Source of the DNA: Firmicutes bacterium UBA2296 | Lineage (GTDB): Bacteria > Bacillota > UBA994 | Length of the DNA: 7,909 bases | Reading direction: 5' to 3' | Assembly: GCA_002345475.1 (NCBI GenBank) | Contig: DDWC01000127.1 | Coordinates: 1 to 7,909 of the forward strand | Shown: positions 5,850 through 7,909 of the stretch, in pieces | Position numbering within the stretch: position 1 is the first letter of the stretch | Layout of the letters: every line of letters starts with the position of its first letter | Notes under the pieces: model-generated | Database searches by the model: none | Told to the model about the DNA's origin: nothing | What the model saw: the letters and a program-made list of their open reading frames with translations, nothing else | Program-made: the position numbers and the translations under genes

Positions 5850-5925
5850 GGAGCTGTGGTGTAGCGGTTAACATGCCGGCCTGTCACGCCGGAGACCGCG
5901 GGTTCGATTCCCGTCAGCTCCGCCA
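5850..5925 (+). tRNA. tRNA-Asp(GUC)
   Basis: Acceptor GGAGCTG (5850-5856) pairs with CAGCTCC (5915-5921), with discriminator G (5922), usual for tRNA-Asp, and encoded CCA (5923-5925). The anticodon stem CCGGC/GCCGG encloses loop CTGTCAC, with GTC at 5883-5885. The T loop is TTCGATT. It is cotranscribed with tRNA-Glu and followed by a strong terminator. Confidence 0.97.
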
Positions 5926-5937
5926 TTTGAGAATAAG

Positions 5938-5964
5938 CCCGAAAGCACAAGCTTTCGGGTTTTT
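5938..5964 (+). terminator. Intrinsic terminator of the tRNA-Glu/tRNA-Asp operon
   Basis: CCCGAAAGC (5938-5946) pairs perfectly with GCTTTCGGG (5951-5959) across an ACAA loop and is followed by TTTTT (5960-5964), a textbook rho-independent terminator. It ends 10 nt before the Pho-box-like repeats. Confidence 0.92.
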
Positions 5965-5974
5965 CGCTCTCGTT

Positions 5975-6013
5975 TTTACACTTTCTTTACATTCCGTTAA
6001 CATGCAGCTTACC
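5975..6013 (+). promoter_or_regulatory. Pho box: four PhoP-type direct repeats upstream of the Na/Pi cotransporter
   Basis: TTTACA (5975-5980), TTTACA (5986-5991), TTAACA (5997-6002) and the weaker CTTACC (6008-6013) are separated by exactly 5 nt each, an 11-bp period. The PhoP box of Bacillus-type PhoPR systems is made of TT(A/C/T)ACA hexamers with about 5-nt spacing, usually four in a row, near the -35 region. A possible -10, TAGCAT, lies at 6023-6028. The gene downstream imports phosphate, which is the expected target class. The match is by eye only. Confidence 0.7.
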
Positions 6014-6114
6014 AGGCTGCGGTAGCATCAATCAGGGAGACATGCGGCCCCCTGTTTTGGTGTGCGACTTCACGGTCTCCATTATTAGTGTGGAAGGATG
6101 CGAGGCAATTGACA

Positions 6115-7728
6115 ATGCTGTTCTCGGTAGCGGGCGGTCTGGGGCTTTTTCTTTACGGCATGCAACTTATGGGGGAGGGCCTGCAGAAGGTCGCCGGTGA
6201 TCGCTTGCGACGTATCCTTGAAATGCTCACTTCTGTCCCGATCATCGGTGTTGTGGTCGGCGCCATAGTGACCGTGCTGGTTCAGTCAAGTAGCGCTACC
6301 ACCGTCATGACAGTTGGTTTTGTAAACGCGGGGCTGATGAACCTGCGTCAGGCCATCAGCATCATACTGGGAGCCAATATAGGCACCACGGTAACTGCGC
6401 AAATGGTTTCGCTTAAGCTTACCGACCTGGCGCTACCTGCCATTGCCATAGGATTTCTGCTTCACTTTATGGGCAAGTCCAGATTCCAGAAGCATCTCGG
6501 ACAGGTAATCATGGGTTTTGGCATTCTCTTTCTGGGTATGACCATTATGTCAGACGGACTGCGCCCTCTGCGCACCAGTCCGCTGTTTAAGCAATACATG
6601 GTTCTGTTTGGCGACCGACCCTTGCTGGGAATCCTGGCGGGGGCAGTGTTTACAGCTGCAGTTCAGTCTTCCAGTGCTTTTACCGGTCTGGTCATCTCAC
6701 TGGCACTACAGGATCTCATCGGGCTTAATGCCGCTATTACACTTATATTGGGAAGCAACATCGGAACCTGTATCACCGCCATGCTGGCGTCCATCGGAGC
6801 CAATGTCACAGCCCGTCGCGCCTCGCTGGCCCACGTGCTGTTCAATGTCTTTGGGGTCATGTTCTTTCTGCCCTTTCTTGGTCCTTTCACTAACTTCATC
6901 GCTGCCAGCGCCAGCACTGTGGCCCATCAGGCAGCCAATGCGCATACCATTTTTAATGTGGTTAATACCCTGGTCGTTCTACCTTTCATCGCCGTGTTTG
7001 CCAAGCTGGTGACTCGCCTCGTGCCAGGCGCCGAAACCGGCATAGATATCGGGCCCAAGTACCTGGATCCTCACCTCATCGCCACGCCGTCAGTAGCGCT
7101 CGGCCAGGTGACTCACGAACTCATGCGTATGGGCCAACTGGCTATCGGTATGCTTGACGATGTCTTCAATGCCTTTCGCACCGGTGGCACAGACTATCTG
7201 CAATACGCTGCCCAGAAAGAGGAGGCCATCAACAGCCTTGATGCAGAAGTAGTGACCTACCTGGTAAAAGTGGCGCAAAAGTCCCTCAGCCTTGAGCAAT
7301 CTGCCCGTCATCGAGCTTTGCTTAACGTTTCCAACGACATCGAGCGCATAGGTGACCATGCCGAGAACATCATAGAACTGGTGCAGTACAAGTTGGACCA
7401 TGACCTCACCTTCTCAGAGGAAGCCAAACAGGAGCTCGAGGATATGTATCAACGGGTGCGTAGCGCCGTCGAAATGTCCCTTAGTTCCCTGGAAAATGAC
7501 GACCTGGCTCTGGCCGGCAAAGTAATGCTAATGGAAGACGAAGTAGATATGATGGAGAGGGAGTTGCGCTACAGCCATATGTGCCGTCTCAACGAAGGCA
7601 AATGCCAGCCGTCCGCAGGCATAGTATTCCTGGACACCATCAGCAACCTTGAGCGCATGGCCGACCACGCCACTAACATAGCCGAAGTAGTCACAACTCC
7701 AGACCGGCCAAGCGCAGCCGCACACTGA
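6115..7728 (+). CDS. Na+/phosphate cotransporter with C-terminal PhoU-like domain
   Basis: A 537-residue membrane protein of the NptA/YjbB-type Na/Pi-cotransporter family. The membrane part (about 1-305) carries the two inverted-repeat signatures, each with QSSSA (57-61 and 184-188) followed by GANIGTT (86-92) or GSNIGTC (213-219). The soluble cytoplasmic part (about 325-525) is PhoU-like, with the helical-bundle motifs NDIERIGDHA (407-416) and NLERMADHA (511-519), whose Glu/Asp residues bind metal in PhoU. It is expected to move phosphate with Na+. Start choice is uncertain: ATG 6115 has GAGG 9 nt upstream; TTG 6109 has AAGGA 10 nt upstream; GTG 6088 adds 9 residues but has no ribosome binding site. 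The gene stands alone after a tRNA terminator and behind a Pho-box-like array, suggesting induction by phosphate starvation. Confidence 0.9.
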   Translation: MLFSVAGGLGLFLYGMQLMGEGLQKVAGDRLRRILEMLTSVPIIGVVVGAIVTVLVQSSSATTVMTVGFVNAGLMNLRQAISIILGANIGTTVTAQMVSLKLTDLALPAIAIGFLLHFMGKSRFQKHLGQVIMGFGILFLGMTIMSDGLRPLRTSPLFKQYMVLFGDRPLLGILAGAVFTAAVQSSSAFTGLVISLALQDLIGLNAAITLILGSNIGTCITAMLASIGANVTARRASLAHVLFNVFGVMFFLPFLGPFTNFIAASASTVAHQAANAHTIFNVVNTLVVLPFIAVFAKLVTRLVPGAETGIDIGPKYLDPHLIATPSVALGQVTHELMRMGQLAIGMLDDVFNAFRTGGTDYLQYAAQKEEAINSLDAEVVTYLVKVAQKSLSLEQSARHRALLNVSNDIERIGDHAENIIELVQYKLDHDLTFSEEAKQELEDMYQRVRSAVEMSLSSLENDDLALAGKVMLMEDEVDMMERELRYSHMCRLNEGKCQPSAGIVFLDTISNLERMADHATNIAEVVTTPDRPSAAAH

Positions 7729-7745
7729 CTGCTTGCGTCAGCAAA

Positions 7746-7775
7746 TTGACAGCCAATCTGTCGTAGACGTATAAT
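7746..7775 (+). promoter_or_regulatory. Consensus sigma-A promoter of tRNA-Thr
   Basis: Perfect TTGACA (7746-7751) and TATAAT (7770-7775) are 18 nt apart. The predicted start, near 7782, is only about 2 nt before the mature tRNA. Confidence 0.9.
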
Positions 7776-7783
7776 ACACCTAT

Positions 7784-7858
7784 GCCGATGTAGCTCAGTG
7801 GTAGAGCAGCTGATTCGTAATCAGCAGGTCAGGGGTTCAAGTCCCCTCATCGGCTCCA
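7784..7858 (+). tRNA. tRNA-Thr(CGU)
   Basis: Acceptor GCCGATG (7784-7790) pairs with CATCGGC (7848-7854). D stem GCTC/GAGC, anticodon stem GCTGA/TCAGC with loop TTCGTAA (anticodon CGT at 7816-7818, reading ACG), T stem AGGGG/CCCCT with loop TTCAAGT. The discriminator is T (7855) and CCA is encoded (7856-7858). It has its own consensus promoter; no terminator is visible before the window ends at 7909, so more tRNAs may follow in the same transcript. Confidence 0.95.
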
Positions 7859-7909
7859 GAGAAACGTAGACCCCGCAAGGCTTTTGATATGCTCCCCCCT
7901 AAGTTGACA

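Noticed and set aside
5772..5925. tRNA genes as an integration site for a mobile element
   Set aside because: There is no integrase, no repeated tRNA 3' end and no foreign-looking cargo in the flanks.
5759..5950. Minus-strand reading frame across the two tRNA genes, 63 codons, with a TGIEPAVSGVTGRHVNRYTTAP-like peptide
   Set aside because: This is the antisense translation of tRNA-Glu and tRNA-Asp. Such tRNA-shadow peptides recur in databases as false hypothetical proteins.
7729..7745. Small inverted repeat TGCT/AGCA after the Na/Pi cotransporter stop
   Set aside because: Four base pairs without a T-tract are too weak for a terminator; read-through into tRNA-Thr is possible.
7859..7903. Possible terminator after tRNA-Thr near CCCCGCAAGGCTTTT
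   Set aside because: No stable stem precedes the T-run, and the window ends before anything better appears.

Overview
This window looks like chromosomal DNA from a Gram-positive bacterium of the Firmicutes, most likely a Clostridia-type lineage with moderate G+C. The evidence is strong purine-rich Shine-Dalgarno sites, sigma-A-like promoters, the order rpsF-ssb-rpsR then rplI-dnaB, small Firmicutes families (DUF951, DUF3343), and a secreted protein combining a copper-amine-oxidase-N-like 'stalk' domain with a PrcB-type C-terminal domain. The genus cannot be fixed from the sequence alone. I see no mobile element, CRISPR array or prophage; this is a core genome segment.

Layout, left to right. 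(1) 1-1781, plus strand: the 3' part of an unrecognised multi-span membrane protein gene, a DUF3343 (Se/S-carrier-like) gene, an MscS mechanosensitive channel gene joined to it by an ATGA overlap, and a DUF951 gene. They are closely spaced and probably one transcript. (2) 1788-2905: an extended -10 promoter, a structured leader, then rpsF, ssb and rpsR, closed by an intrinsic terminator. The leader can fold so that the rpsF ribosome binding site is partly paired, as expected for S6:S18 autoregulation. (3) 2985-4830: rplI and dnaB, 1 nt apart, ending at a long GC-rich hairpin that also serves the convergent gene. (4) 4852-5652, minus strand: the secreted stalk/PrcB protein. (5) 5728-5964: a tRNA-Glu(UUC)-tRNA-Asp(GUC) operon with its own promoter and terminator. 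Its promoter and that of the minus-strand gene diverge from one shared 7-bp -35 element. (6) 5975-7728: a Na+/phosphate cotransporter with a C-terminal PhoU-like domain, preceded by four hexamers at an exact 11-bp period that match the Gram-positive PhoP box. (7) 7746-7858: tRNA-Thr(CGU) with a consensus promoter. A further TTGACA at the right edge may begin another promoter.

The genes divide into translation and replication (S6, S18, L9, SSB, DnaB, three tRNAs) and envelope or transport (MscS, Na/Pi cotransporter, secreted stalk/PrcB protein, membrane protein). No entirely new system is evident. The most interesting signals are regulatory: the Pho box, the shared -35 divergent promoter and the rpsF leader. 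The absence of the yybS and gdpP genes that often lie between rpsR and rplI in Firmicutes is also notable.
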